NCBI GenBank assembly: GCA_905203475.1
Contig: CAJKWD010000002.1
Location: 1 to 64,000 of the forward strand
From: an uncultured Acholeplasmataceae bacterium
GTDB taxonomy: Bacteria > Bacillota_I > Bacilli_A > RF39 > UBA660
Reading direction: 5' to 3'
Length of the DNA stretch: 64,000 nt
A program made the translations under genes and the position numbers. Positions 34,372-42,855 of the stretch are shown here, in pieces. The notes beneath the pieces are model-generated. The model saw only the letters and a list, made by a program, of their open reading frames with translations, did no database searches and was not told where the DNA came from. Each line of letters begins with the position of its first letter. Within the stretch, counting starts at the first letter, position 1.

Positions 34372-34845
34372 CTATGATTCATATTCACGATATACAATAT
34401 GTTCTAATGTATCATCTTTTATATTATTTTCAGCAACTTTATTTTGAATTGGGGTTTCTAGTATAGGATATGTTTGAAGATGATTGATTGCTACCCATTC
34501 AAATACGGTATCTCCATCATAAGACTGTGTATCATTTTTAAACTTATTTTCATCCATTTGACAGAGATAATAAAAACCAATCTCGTGATATTTTGTATTG
34601 GGTGAGGCGACAAACATCTCCAATATATATTTTAATTTGTAATCTAATTTGATATGTAATTCTTCTAATAGTTCTCTTTCAATGGCATGTTTGCTATCTT
34701 CGTGGATGTCAATTCTTCCTCCTGGAAATCGATAGAGATTTTCTCTTTTTTTTTCAATTAAAACTTTGCTGTAAGTTTCATTATAGATGATGGCTCCGAC
34801 ACGTACACCAAAACGTGTTCCTGGTTCTTTCATGGTAATAATCAT
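34372..34845 (-). CDS. Nudix hydrolase
   Basis: 157 residues. The Nudix box is complete: GGRIDIHEDSKHAIERELLEEL fits GX5EX7REUXEEXGU except for His at the final Gly. The N-terminal half has GVRVGAIIYNETYSKVLIEKKRE and the later part YEIGFYYLCQM, as in general NUDIX housekeeping enzymes. The substrate, probably a nucleoside diphosphate derivative, cannot be deduced. AGGAGG stands 8 bases before the start. It follows lexA on the same strand, but a strong terminator separates them. Confidence 0.82.
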   Translation of the reverse strand: MIITMKEPGTRFGVRVGAIIYNETYSKVLIEKKRENLYRFPGGRIDIHEDSKHAIERELLEELHIKLDYKLKYILEMFVASPNTKYHEIGFYYLCQMDENKFKNDTQSYDGDTVFEWVAINHLQTYPILETPIQNKVAENNIKDDTLEHIVYREYES

Positions 34846-34863
34846 ATATTTCCTCCTAATAAA

Positions 34864-34893
34864 ATTGGACTATAATTTACGATATAGTCCAAT
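34864..34893 (-). terminator. Terminator of lexA
   Basis: Perfect 11-bp stem (ATTGGACTATA / TATAGTCCAAT) that overlaps the last lexA codons, followed on the minus strand by TTTTATT. Confidence 0.75.
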
Positions 34894-35487
34894 AGCAATT
34901 CCTAAAATAGATACTTGATCCAAGATGATTGGATCCATTGTATCATTTTCTGGTTGTAATCTAAAATAGTTTGATTCTTTATAAAATGTTTTTAAAGTTA
35001 CTTCGTTTTCTTCTGTCATAGCTACTACAATTTGTCCATTACGGGCTGTATTTTGTCTTTCGACAATGACGATATCACCATCTAATATTCCTGCATTAAT
35101 CATACTTTCTCCGCTAACTTTCAAAGTAAATACTTCCTTGTTTTTAGGAATTAAGTAAGCGGGTAGGGAAAAGTATTCTCCAGGATTTTGAATTGCCTCA
35201 ATTGGACTTCCAGCGGTAATTTTTCCCAGTAATGGAACTTCTACTACTTCCTCTTCCTTTTTGGCATATTCATTATCGACAAGTAGTTCGATAGCACGAT
35301 TTTTTGTTTCTTTTCTACGAATAACACCTTTTTCTTCTAAGTTTTCTAAATGTGCATGAATTGTTGCTGGACTAGATACCCCTAATGATGCGCCAATTTC
35401 TCTTACAGTTGGGGGATATCCATATTTAACAATATATGATTTAATGAAGTTTAAGATTTCATTTTGACGTTTCGTCAATTCTTTCAT
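34870..35487 (-). CDS. lexA: SOS repressor LexA
   Basis: 205 residues. An N-terminal winged-helix domain (LTKRQNEILNFIKSYI, TVREIGASLGVSSPATIHAHL) precedes a self-cleaving peptidase domain. The cleavage site is Ala92-Gly93 (ITAGSPIEA), the catalytic Ser128 is in SGESMI and Lys166 in TLKTF. All are intact, so RecA-stimulated autocleavage is expected. AGGGGCC-type site (GGAGGGGCC) precedes the start. One SOS box overlaps its own -35 region, indicating autorepression. Genes on the other side (48-residue peptide, tkt, sirA, yneF) match the Bacillus lexA-yneA-tkt-sirA-yneF order. Confidence 0.95.
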   Translation of the reverse strand: MKELTKRQNEILNFIKSYIVKYGYPPTVREIGASLGVSSPATIHAHLENLEEKGVIRRKETKNRAIELLVDNEYAKKEEEVVEVPLLGKITAGSPIEAIQNPGEYFSLPAYLIPKNKEVFTLKVSGESMINAGILDGDIVIVERQNTARNGQIVVAMTEENEVTLKTFYKESNYFRLQPENDTMDPIILDQVSILGIAIGLYRKL

Positions 35488-35514
35488 AGGCCCCTCCTTT
35501 TACATCCTGTATAC

Positions 35515-35592
35515 AGTATAGCATGTAAAATGTAAAAAGTCAAACATTTGTTTGTGTTTGCTATTGACACGAACAAGTGTTCGTAGTAAGAT
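35515..35592. promoter_or_regulatory. Divergent SOS promoters with two LexA boxes
   Basis: Leftward: TTGACT (complement of 35538-35543), 17 bp, TATACT (complement of 35515-35520), with an imperfect box CAAACATTTGTTTG (35541-35554) on the -35. Rightward: TTGACA (35564-35569), 17 bp, TAAGAT (35587-35592), with the perfect box CGAACAAGTGTTCG (35570-35583) filling the spacer. Both fit the Gram-positive LexA consensus CGAAC-N4-GTTCG, exactly or with changes. Confidence 0.88.
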
Positions 35593-35617
35593 AAAAACAG
35601 AAAGAGGAGGTTGTTGT

Positions 35618-35764
35618 ATGAAAGAATTATTAAAAAACAAATTTGTGATTGGATTTTTAGCTTTTATTGTAACATTTACTTATATGAGTTCAATGAGCCA
35701 ACAAAAAATGGAAGAGGATGTGATGAAGTCGGAACGAGAATATGTTGCGATGAATGTAAAATAA
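35618..35764 (+). CDS. 48-residue SOS-induced membrane peptide
   Basis: Starts at ATG 35618 behind AGAGGAGG. One membrane helix (about 9-26, VIGFLAFIVTFTYMSS), followed by a charged end (QQKMEEDVMKSEREY). It stands where Bacillus has yneA, the divergently transcribed, LexA-controlled cell-division inhibitor, but it is half as long and has no LysM domain. A perfect SOS box in its promoter spacer predicts tight LexA control. A role as a division inhibitor is inferred from position, size and regulation. A longer frame from 35552 would cross the promoter and is not credible. Confidence 0.75.
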   Translation: MKELLKNKFVIGFLAFIVTFTYMSSMSQQKMEEDVMKSEREYVAMNVK

Positions 35765-35835
35765 TTTCTGTAGAAATCAATTTACTAATATAATCGATAC
35801 ATGTTATAATAAATTTAAGAATAGAGGGGATTTCT

Positions 35836-37836
35836 ATGACAATGGAAGAATTAATTATTCGCAATATAAAAACTTTAGGAATTGATATGATAAAACAGGC
35901 AGGAAGTGGACATCCAGGAATTGTATTGGATGCTGCTCCGATGATGTATACTTTGTTCTCGAAGCATCTACTGTTTAATGTCAATGATCCACACTGGTTG
36001 AATCGTGATCGTTTTGTGTTATCTTCTGGTCATGGTTCTGCACTTTTGTATGCGACGATGTATTTATGTGGGTATCATTTATCATTAGATGATTTAAAGC
36101 AATTTCGTAAGTATGGTTCTAAAACACCAGGGCATCCAGAATATGGGGTGACTGAAGGTGTAGAGGTTTCAACTGGACCTTTAGGACAAGGAATTGCTAC
36201 AGCAGTAGGGTTGGCCTTAGGAGAAAAAATATTAGAGAATCGTTTTTTAATACATCGTACAGATAAAAAGAACAAAATGGAAAAGATGTTTGATTATCAT
36301 GTTTATTGTCTATGTGGAGATGGCGATTTGATGGAGGGAATTGCACAGGAGGCAATTTCTTTAGCTGGTTCTTGGAAATTAAATAATTTAATTGTATTAT
36401 ACGATTGCAATTCTATTAGCTTAGATGGTGATACGAAACACACATTAGATGAAGATATTTTAAAACGTTTTGAAGCTTGTGGTTGGGAAACGCTTTCTGT
36501 ATCAAATGGGAATGATGTTAAAGATATTGATCGTGCTTTGGATAAGGCAAAACGTTCTTCAATGCCAACGATTATTCGCGTAAAAACGAAAATCGGAGAA
36601 GGTTCTCTTTTAGAAGGAACAAATGCAGTCCATGGAAAAGTATTAGATGACCAGGATATGGCACAGTTAAAGCAAAAATTAGGTATGCCAGATACTCCAT
36701 TTTATGTCCATGATGGAGCAAAAAATACATTTACAGCAGCTTTAGCACAGCATACAAGTGCGAAATATCAAGAGTGGGCGAATGAATATCGTCAGTATCA
36801 ACAAGAAACGGGAGAAGAATTACCAAAAGAATTAAAATTTCTATTGAATCGTGAAGATGAGATTGATTTAAGCAAGAAGGAATGGGTGCTTCCTGATCCT
36901 GAGGATAAGATTGCTTCTCGTGATTTAAACCATATGGTATTAGAAGAATTAGCAAAGTCTTACGACTATTTAATTGGAGGAAGTGCTGATTTAGCATCTT
37001 CTACTAAAACGTATTTAAAAGATTATCCTGACATTTTAAATGAAACTCATTATCTTGGAAAAAATATATGGTTTGGAGTACGTGAACATGCTATGGGGGC
37101 TATTTTAAATGGTTTAGCACTTACAGGATTTCATCCATATGGCTCTACATTCTTATCTTTTTCTGACTATTTAAAACCGGCTTTGCGTATGTCTGCTTTG
37201 ATGAGTTTACCAGTTACTTATATCTTTACACATGATGATATTACGATAGGCAGTGATGGCCCAACTCATCAACCAATTGAGCAACTAGCCACTTTACGAG
37301 CAACACCAAATCTCGATGTCTATCGTCCTTGCGATATGAAAGAAATCATTGGTTGTTGGAATGAAATACTGAAGCAAAATAAACCAAGTGCATTAATTTT
37401 ATCGAAAAATCCAGTGACGACTGTGATTTCATCAGATATTGAAAAAGTACATTTTGGTGCCTATATAATCGCTCCGGAGAGAAGTGTATTACATGCAATT
37501 TTAATAGCCACTGGTCCAGAAGTACAAACTGCACTACGATTAAAAGAAAAATTATATCATGAGCAAGGAATCGACATTCGTGTTGTTAGTATGGTATGCA
37601 TGGAGAAATTTTTAGAACAACCAAAAGAATATCAAGATGAGATTTTAACACCATATATCAAAACATTTGTGTTAGAATATTCTTCTTCTTTAAGCTGGTA
37701 TCGTTTTGTTTACAATGATAAATTCTTATTTACAATTGATACGTTTGGTGCAAGCGGTTCGAAAGATGATATTTTAAAAGCGCATCGATTAGATTTTGAT
37801 TCAGTATTACAGAGAATGATTGAATTAATTAAGTAG
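35836..37836 (+). CDS. tkt: Transketolase
   Basis: Thiamine-diphosphate enzyme of the pentose-phosphate pathway, moving two-carbon units between sugar phosphates. 666 residues, the usual length. The N-terminal domain has KQAGSGHPGIVLDAAP, GPLGQGIATAVG and the TPP motif GDGDLMEGIAQEA; the middle domain has GVREHAMGAILNG and FTHDDITIGSDGPTHQPIEQL with its conserved His. Located between the SOS peptide and sirA as in Bacillus. GGGG precedes ATG. It ends at a terminator that isolates sirA. Confidence 0.96.
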   Translation: MTMEELIIRNIKTLGIDMIKQAGSGHPGIVLDAAPMMYTLFSKHLLFNVNDPHWLNRDRFVLSSGHGSALLYATMYLCGYHLSLDDLKQFRKYGSKTPGHPEYGVTEGVEVSTGPLGQGIATAVGLALGEKILENRFLIHRTDKKNKMEKMFDYHVYCLCGDGDLMEGIAQEAISLAGSWKLNNLIVLYDCNSISLDGDTKHTLDEDILKRFEACGWETLSVSNGNDVKDIDRALDKAKRSSMPTIIRVKTKIGEGSLLEGTNAVHGKVLDDQDMAQLKQKLGMPDTPFYVHDGAKNTFTAALAQHTSAKYQEWANEYRQYQQETGEELPKELKFLLNREDEIDLSKKEWVLPDPEDKIASRDLNHMVLEELAKSYDYLIGGSADLASSTKTYLKDYPDILNETHYLGKNIWFGVREHAMGAILNGLALTGFHPYGSTFLSFSDYLKPALRMSALMSLPVTYIFTHDDITIGSDGPTHQPIEQLATLRATPNLDVYRPCDMKEIIGCWNEILKQNKPSALILSKNPVTTVISSDIEKVHFGAYIIAPERSVLHAILIATGPEVQTALRLKEKLYHEQGIDIRVVSMVCMEKFLEQPKEYQDEILTPYIKTFVLEYSSSLSWYRFVYNDKFLFTIDTFGASGSKDDILKAHRLDFDSVLQRMIELIK

Positions 37837-37855
37837 GAGTTTCCTACTTTTTTTG
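37831..37855 (+). terminator. Terminator of tkt
   Basis: AAGTAGGA-GTT-TCCTACTT stem with T7 overlapping the stop codon. Confidence 0.85.
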
Positions 37856-37861
37856 TATGAT

Positions 37862-37868
37862 TTCGACA
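37862..37868 (+). promoter_or_regulatory. Spo0A box upstream of sirA
   Basis: Exact TTCGACA, 33 bases before the sirA start and just after the tkt terminator. In Bacillus, sirA is activated by Spo0A-P. A single 7-mer occurs by chance a few times in a window this size, so the context carries the weight. Confidence 0.55.
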
Positions 37869-37900
37869 CTCCTATATGTTTAAATAAGAATGGTGATGGG

Positions 37901-38308
37901 ATGAGAACATATTATTTATTTTTAATTCAAGGTGAGATTGCAAATACATTAGAAGAAAAAGAATTCGAACTATATTATATGTTAAAACGAATCATAGAAG
38001 GAAAAGAGGAAACAATTTCATACCGTATTCCTTGTTATTTACAACTTTGTAAATCATGGCCTAAAGAGGTCTTAAATCACTATTTTACGACGAAATATCC
38101 ACATTCGAAAAAGAAATATGATTATGAAATTGCAGGAGATTCTTATCTCATTCGCTCTAGTTATTTAAAGATTGTAACCTCTAAAACAATTCCTGGTATC
38201 TTTCGTTTATTAAATTATATGGACCCCTATATTTTTGTGTGTGATTTTGAAAATGGAGATTATTTTTATTTGAAAGCATTTATGAATCATATAAAAATAA
38301 AATCATAA
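37901..38308 (+). CDS. sirA: Sporulation inhibitor of replication SirA
   Basis: 135 residues from ATG 37901 (GGTGAT upstream); a longer frame from 37853 begins in the tkt terminator. By eye it aligns with Bacillus SirA over its length: TYYLFLIQGEIANT with the N-terminal YYTYLIKEEFAN, YDYEIAGDSYLIRSSYLKIV with the central strand-helix, and DPYIFVCDFENGDYFYL with CFLAMDFNSKRYGWL. SirA binds DnaA domain I and blocks new rounds of replication in sporulating cells. The tkt-sirA-yneF order and an upstream 0A box support the call, though overall identity is low. Confidence 0.78.
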   Translation: MRTYYLFLIQGEIANTLEEKEFELYYMLKRIIEGKEETISYRIPCYLQLCKSWPKEVLNHYFTTKYPHSKKKYDYEIAGDSYLIRSSYLKIVTSKTIPGIFRLLNYMDPYIFVCDFENGDYFYLKAFMNHIKIKS

Positions 38309-38370
38309 ATTGTAGTAAGCCTTGAAAGTTTCATGATTTTTTAGTAGAATACTATTTAGGAGGTTATAGC

Positions 38371-38598
38371 ATGGATTGGATTGCATTTCTAATGGATTTA
38401 TTAAAAGTGCTAGGAGGTTTTATTGCAGGAGCAGTAGTAGGATTCTTCTTGGCTCGTAGATATATGAAAAAATATATGAAAAAGAACCCACCGATCAACG
38501 AACAAATGATTAAAGGGATGATGATGCAGATGGGTAGAAAGCCGAGTCAAAAGCAAATTAATCAGATGATGAAATCAATGACGAAGTATATGGATTAG
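38371..38598 (+). CDS. yneF: YneF/UPF0154 membrane protein
   Basis: 75 residues: one N-terminal membrane helix (about 8-28, [19 protein letters not shown]), then [20 protein letters not shown] and [20 protein letters not shown], the hallmark of UPF0154. The function is unknown. It has its own promoter, TTGAAA (38322-38327), 17 bp, TAGAAT (38345-38350), and an AGGAGG site. Its place after sirA is the same as in Bacillus. Confidence 0.85.
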   Translation: MDWIAFLMDLLKVLGGFIAGAVVGFFLARRYMKKYMKKNPPINEQMIKGMMMQMGRKPSQKQINQMMKSMTKYMD

Positions 38599-38630
38599 TC
38601 CAATACTTTTTTATTTTATAAAGGAGGCAT

Positions 38631-39317
38631 ATGAAACCATTTATCGGAATTATGGAAAGGCCTGAAAAGACAAGAGGGCATAATGACGTAACTGTGATGT
38701 ATGATGATGTTCGTATGGTGGTAGTAGCTTGTGGAGGTATTCCTATCGGGATTGTACCTCCTAGTACAACTTGTTATGTAGATCAAAAAGCTTCTGATGT
38801 ACCAGCATTAACAGAAGAAGAAAAGAACGATCTAACTCGTCTTTTAGATCTGTGTTCTGGTGTTATTTTCCCTGGTGGAGATGAAGTCATGGATTATGAT
38901 TTATATGCACTTGATTATTGTTATAAGCACCAACTTCCAACATTAGGTATATGTATGGGAATGCAAGCGATGGGCGTTTATTTTCACGGCAATTTAAAAG
39001 AAATTCACTCATCTTGTAATCATCGCCAAAAGAAACGAGATTATGCTCATGAAGTCATATTAGATAAAAGCTCAAAATTATATCAAATCATGCAGAGAGA
39101 AATTGTTAAGGTAAATAGTTTTCACAAATATATGGTGACAGATATAGAGAGAATAGATGTTGTTGCAACTGCACCTGATGGTGTCATTGAAGCTATAGAA
39201 GATAAAAAGCATCCCTTTTTTATAGGAGTGCAATGGCACCCAGAAACACTTTTCTCATATGATATTATGAGTCAAAAATTATTTCAAAGATTTTTTGAAA
39301 TCATAAAGAAAAGGTGA
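38631..39317 (+). CDS. Class-I glutamine amidotransferase-like hydrolase (peptidase C26, PuuD-like)
   Basis: 228 residues. GVIFPGGDEV, nucleophile elbow GICMGMQAMGVYF (catalytic Cys) and GVQWHPETL (catalytic His) define a complete C26/gamma-glutamyl hydrolase fold, the group containing gamma-glutamyl-GABA hydrolase PuuD. It lacks other polyamine genes around it. Its stop overlaps the ribosome binding site of murF, which suggests a link with cell-wall precursors, perhaps cleavage of a gamma-glutamyl bond; that is inference. GGAGG lies directly before ATG 38631. Confidence 0.75.
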   Translation: MKPFIGIMERPEKTRGHNDVTVMYDDVRMVVVACGGIPIGIVPPSTTCYVDQKASDVPALTEEEKNDLTRLLDLCSGVIFPGGDEVMDYDLYALDYCYKHQLPTLGICMGMQAMGVYFHGNLKEIHSSCNHRQKKRDYAHEVILDKSSKLYQIMQREIVKVNSFHKYMVTDIERIDVVATAPDGVIEAIEDKKHPFFIGVQWHPETLFSYDIMSQKLFQRFFEIIKKR

Positions 39318-39322
39318 GAAAG

Positions 39323-40648
39323 ATGAAAGTAGAAGAAATTCAATCACTTCTACGAGGTATATTAATCCAAGGAACAATAAACGATAAAAACATACTTAAC
39401 ATCTCCATCGATACCCGTACTATGAAAAAAGGGGATGTTTTTATATGTTTAATTGGTAAACGTTTAGATGGTCATCAATATATAAAAGAAGCAATTAAAA
39501 AGAAAGCGAGTGCGATTATTGTATCGAAAATGGTTTCTATTGAAACTGAGATTCCGATTCTGTTAGTAGATAATACGGATGAAGCGCTTCAAACACTTGC
39601 CCGTTATCATAAAGAACAAATTGAGCCGAGTGTGATTGCAATTACTGGAAGTGTAGGAAAGACAACTACGAAAGAATTAATTGCTCGTTTTCTATCAAAG
39701 AAATATTCTGTATTAAAAAGTGAAGGAAATTTTAATAATCATATTGGTGTTCCTATGACAATGTTACAATTAAAAGCCAATCACGAAATCTTAGTATTAG
39801 AAATGGGAATGAATCACCAAGGAGAAATTGCTCGTTTATCTATGTTAGCACATCCTAATGTTGCGATTATTACAAACATAGGAACGAGTCACATTGGGTA
39901 TTTAAAATCACGAAAAAATATTTTTAAAGCAAAGATGGAAATTACAGAAGGAATGAATCATGGTAGTCTTATCGTTAATGGTAATGATCGCTATTTAAAA
40001 AAAGTAAAAGCAACAAAACAATACGATGTTACTTTGGTAAATCAAAATACATTTCACGCTCAAATAAAACATAGAAAAGATGGTATTGTTCTGGTATTAA
40101 GAGTACAGAAACAAGTCTATCACGTAGATCTTCCATACTGTGCCCTTCATCTATTGGATAATATCTTTTTGGCGCTTCAAACAGGTATCATGTATCATGT
40201 TCGAATGGAAGATATGATCGAAGTATTAAATCATACATCTTTTCAATTAAAAGGAAGGTTAGAACATATCGACATCAATTCACATCAAACATTGATCAAT
40301 GATACATATAATGCTTCTTTGGAATCTAGTTGTGCTGCACTGAAGTATTTAAAAACATTGCCAGGAAAAAAATGCATGATATTTGGTGATATCTTAGAAC
40401 TTGGCAAAAAAAGTAAAAAAATACATCGTCAACTTGCTTGTATGTTCCAAAAAGAAAAGACAATTGATTTTGTATTCATTGGAAATGAAGTAAAAGTAAT
40501 GAAAAGAAAATTAAAACATAGTTTGTATTTTTGTTCTGTAGAAGAATATATGAACTATATAGAAAAACATCCATTAAAATACGATTATATTTTATTAAAA
40601 GCTAGTCATAATATGCACTTTGAAAAAATCATCGATCAATTAAAATAA
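39323..40648 (+). CDS. murF: UDP-MurNAc-tripeptide:D-Ala-D-Ala ligase MurF
   Basis: Adds D-Ala-D-Ala to complete the UDP-MurNAc-pentapeptide. 441 residues from ATG 39323 behind AAGGTGAG; an in-frame GTG at 39314 overlaps that site. N-terminal domain ISIDTRTMKKGDVFICL; ATP site ITGSVGKTTTKELIA; EGNFNNHIGVPMT, LEMGMNHQGEI and a C-terminal INDTYNASLESS. All Mur-ligase motifs are in place. The gene follows the C26 hydrolase with the stop inside its ribosome binding site. Confidence 0.93.
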   Translation: MKVEEIQSLLRGILIQGTINDKNILNISIDTRTMKKGDVFICLIGKRLDGHQYIKEAIKKKASAIIVSKMVSIETEIPILLVDNTDEALQTLARYHKEQIEPSVIAITGSVGKTTTKELIARFLSKKYSVLKSEGNFNNHIGVPMTMLQLKANHEILVLEMGMNHQGEIARLSMLAHPNVAIITNIGTSHIGYLKSRKNIFKAKMEITEGMNHGSLIVNGNDRYLKKVKATKQYDVTLVNQNTFHAQIKHRKDGIVLVLRVQKQVYHVDLPYCALHLLDNIFLALQTGIMYHVRMEDMIEVLNHTSFQLKGRLEHIDINSHQTLINDTYNASLESSCAALKYLKTLPGKKCMIFGDILELGKKSKKIHRQLACMFQKEKTIDFVFIGNEVKVMKRKLKHSLYFCSVEEYMNYIEKHPLKYDYILLKASHNMHFEKIIDQLK

Positions 40649-40669
40649 AGCACATTGTGCTTTATTTTT
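40642..40669. terminator. Bidirectional terminator between murF and yrzE
   Basis: AAAATAAAGCACA / TGTGCTTTATTTT inverted repeat; it overlaps the murF stop and has A/T tracts on both sides. Confidence 0.8.
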
Positions 40670-41042
40670 CATGTAATGTAAAGTGAATTCCAATCATACC
40701 ACCAAAAATAGACGTTAGAAATAAGACTAAGTAAAAAATTAAATCTTTGATATGGAAGCTTTTATCAATCCCTAATACTTGGAATAAAAGAAGGAATATA
40801 CTTACTACAAAAGCAAACTTCAAACCTTCTAACCATCCTTTTTTAGTTGCTGAGACACTCATAAAAAATCCTCCACCAAAGAAACTAACCAATAAGATAA
40901 TGAATTTGATCACCGCTACCACTTGATATGATAAAACATCAAAATAGTGAAAAATAGAAAGGAAAAAAGTAAATATAAAAATAATTCCTAAAAAGATTAA
41001 GAATGCAATACTATATTTTTTAAAACTCTTTAAATAGTTCAT
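40662..41042 (-). CDS. yrzE: TIGR04086-family membrane protein (YrzE-like)
   Basis: 126 residues, four membrane helices, small and without catalytic motifs. The pattern GGGFFMSVSATKKGWLEGL with a final FGGMIGIH fits the TIGR04086/YrzE family, whose gene lies near yajC, yrbG and spoVB in Bacillus. That synteny is kept here, although the gene is inverted relative to yrbG. Function unknown. TAGGTGAT precedes the start. Confidence 0.72.
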   Translation of the reverse strand: MNYLKSFKKYSIAFLIFLGIIFIFTFFLSIFHYFDVLSYQVVAVIKFIILLVSFFGGGFFMSVSATKKGWLEGLKFAFVVSIFLLLFQVLGIDKSFHIKDLIFYLVLFLTSIFGGMIGIHFTLHEK

Positions 41043-41114
41043 ATGATCACCTAATTTACTATATGTGATGTATAAAAAAATTAGAACAGGTACAAAATGA
41101 AATAAGGTGATAAG

Positions 41115-41750
41115 ATGATTGAAATATTTTGGAAATTAAGTTTAGTCTATTTATTTCTATTAGTCGTATTTCGTTTTCAACCACATAAAGAAGTAAATTC
41201 CATGTCTTGCTTTGAATTAGGAAATTTCATATTGCTAATTTTATTTTCTATTGAAACGATTCGTAAGACTGGTATTACATTCTATTTTTATAGCCTTGCT
41301 TTGGTATTATTGTGGGGGTTACAAATGTTATTACAGTGGTTGATGAAACGAGAAGAGCGTTTAAAAAAGGCTTTTGGGAAAAGCCCAATTCTACTAATTG
41401 AGAATGGAAAATTAAATTTTAAGAATATTAGTCAATTGAACTATAGTCTAGATTATCTATTTGTAAAATTAAAAGAAGAGGGGATTCATCAAATAGAGGA
41501 TGTGAATTACGCGGTTTTAGAAGAAGATGGGAGTTTAGCTGTATTTGCCAAAGAAGGCAGTGATTATCCATTTCCACTTGTTTTAGATGGTGTGATTAAC
41601 ATGAGTGGTTTACATGAAATTGGCAAAGATACGAAATGGCTTCACAAAGTATTAAAAGGAAAAGGGGTATCATTGAATGAAGTATTTTATGCGTTTCAAA
41701 AAAATCATCATACTTTTGTAATAAAAAAACAAGATTTACTTTCTTCATAA
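41115..41750 (+). CDS. yrbG: DUF421-family membrane protein (YrbG/YetF-like)
   Basis: 211 residues. Two to three membrane helices (residues 5-85, with ELGNFILLILFSIETIRKTG) precede a cytoplasmic DUF421 domain: GKSPILLIENGKLNFKNISQ, then IHQIEDVNYAVLEEDGSLAVF. The family forms oligomeric membrane proteins of unclear role and is frequent in spore formers. The place between yrzE and spoVB matches Bacillus yrbG. AAGGTGATAAG precedes ATG. Confidence 0.82.
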   Translation: MIEIFWKLSLVYLFLLVVFRFQPHKEVNSMSCFELGNFILLILFSIETIRKTGITFYFYSLALVLLWGLQMLLQWLMKREERLKKAFGKSPILLIENGKLNFKNISQLNYSLDYLFVKLKEEGIHQIEDVNYAVLEEDGSLAVFAKEGSDYPFPLVLDGVINMSGLHEIGKDTKWLHKVLKGKGVSLNEVFYAFQKNHHTFVIKKQDLLSS

Positions 41751-41751
41751 A

Positions 41752-41776
41752 AAAAGACAGGTAACTGTCTTTTATT
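41752..41776. terminator. Bidirectional terminator between yrbG and tsaC
   Basis: AAAAGACAG-GTAA-CTGTCTTTT with A/T tracts on both sides; it lies at both 3' ends. Confidence 0.8.
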
Positions 41777-42800
41777 TTTCAACATAATGATAACTAACAG
41801 AACGAATCAGGCGATTCATGATAGCAATACCAAGGCCTTCCTTTTTTACTCCTTCGATGATAATAAAGTCAGGTTTTTGACGATCGACTTGACGTAATAG
41901 AGTAAAGATATTATGCATTACTTCCTCTAGATGACCGATGTGACCATAGGAATAATATGTTTGATCAGGAAAGAATTTTTTGTGTTCCTGAAAACCGATA
42001 ATTGCAGTATTTTCTTTTAAGTTTTCTCTGATCAATTCCATCATCGTATTTTCATCTTCTGAATATACCATTAAAGCTTCGGCTTTTGGAGCATAGTGTT
42101 TATATTTCATACCCGGGCTTTCTACTTTTCCTGTTGCTTTTTGAAATAAGTGAGAATCTAAACGACAGACTCCAACGACTGCTTCAATATCTTGTGGTGT
42201 AATTTTACCTGGTCTTAAAATTGTTGGAATACCATCGATTACTTTACAAACAGTTGATTCAACACCAATTGTTGTCATACCTCCATCGATCATAAAAGCA
42301 ACTTTGCCATCAAATTCATCTTTGATATCTTCTAATTTTGTTCCACTAGGGCGACTTGATAAGTTAGCACTTGGTGCACAAATTGGACGATTAGCATATG
42401 TAATTAATTTACGTGCAATTTCATTTTCTGGCATACGAATACCAACAGTATCTAATCCCGCTGTAACGACATTAGGGACTTTTTCTTTACGTTTTAAAAT
42501 TAAAGTAAATGGTCCGGGAAAAAAGGCATCGATTAGTTTTTGTTCCATTTCATTTGGTGTTTCTACTAATTCCTCTAACATATCAAAATCAGCAATATGA
42601 ACAATAAGTGGGTTATCATTTGCTCTTCCTTTGGCTTTAAATATATTCATAGCCGCAGTTTCGTTGAGAGCATCTGCTCCAACTCCATATACAGTTTCCG
42701 TTGGAAAGATTCCAATTTCTCCTTTTCTTAATAGTTCACCACATTCTTTTAATTTATTTTCATCTATTTCCTTTGTACAATCAATGATTCTTGTTTTCAT
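41772..42800 (-). CDS. tsaC: L-threonylcarbamoyladenylate synthase TsaC/Sua5
   Basis: Makes threonylcarbamoyl-AMP for the t6A modification of ANN-decoding tRNAs. 342 residues: the YrdC/Sua5 domain (GEIGIFPTETVYGVGADA, KGRANDNPLIVHI, PGPFTLILKRK, SANLSSRPSGT) plus a C-terminal Sua5 domain (PGMKYKHYAPKAEALMVYS linker). This is the long Sua5 type as in Bacillus YwlC. A GGTGATG site favours ATG 42800 over the in-frame ATG at 42809. In Bacillus the gene lies elsewhere, so it is inserted between yrbG and spoVB here. Confidence 0.92.
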   Translation of the reverse strand: MKTRIIDCTKEIDENKLKECGELLRKGEIGIFPTETVYGVGADALNETAAMNIFKAKGRANDNPLIVHIADFDMLEELVETPNEMEQKLIDAFFPGPFTLILKRKEKVPNVVTAGLDTVGIRMPENEIARKLITYANRPICAPSANLSSRPSGTKLEDIKDEFDGKVAFMIDGGMTTIGVESTVCKVIDGIPTILRPGKITPQDIEAVVGVCRLDSHLFQKATGKVESPGMKYKHYAPKAEALMVYSEDENTMMELIRENLKENTAIIGFQEHKKFFPDQTYYSYGHIGHLEEVMHNIFTLLRQVDRQKPDFIIIEGVKKEGLGIAIMNRLIRSVSYHYVEK

Positions 42801-42855
42801 TTTCATCACCGCAGTGTATTATACTACAAAGTACTTTATGTTGGCAATTTCCTTT

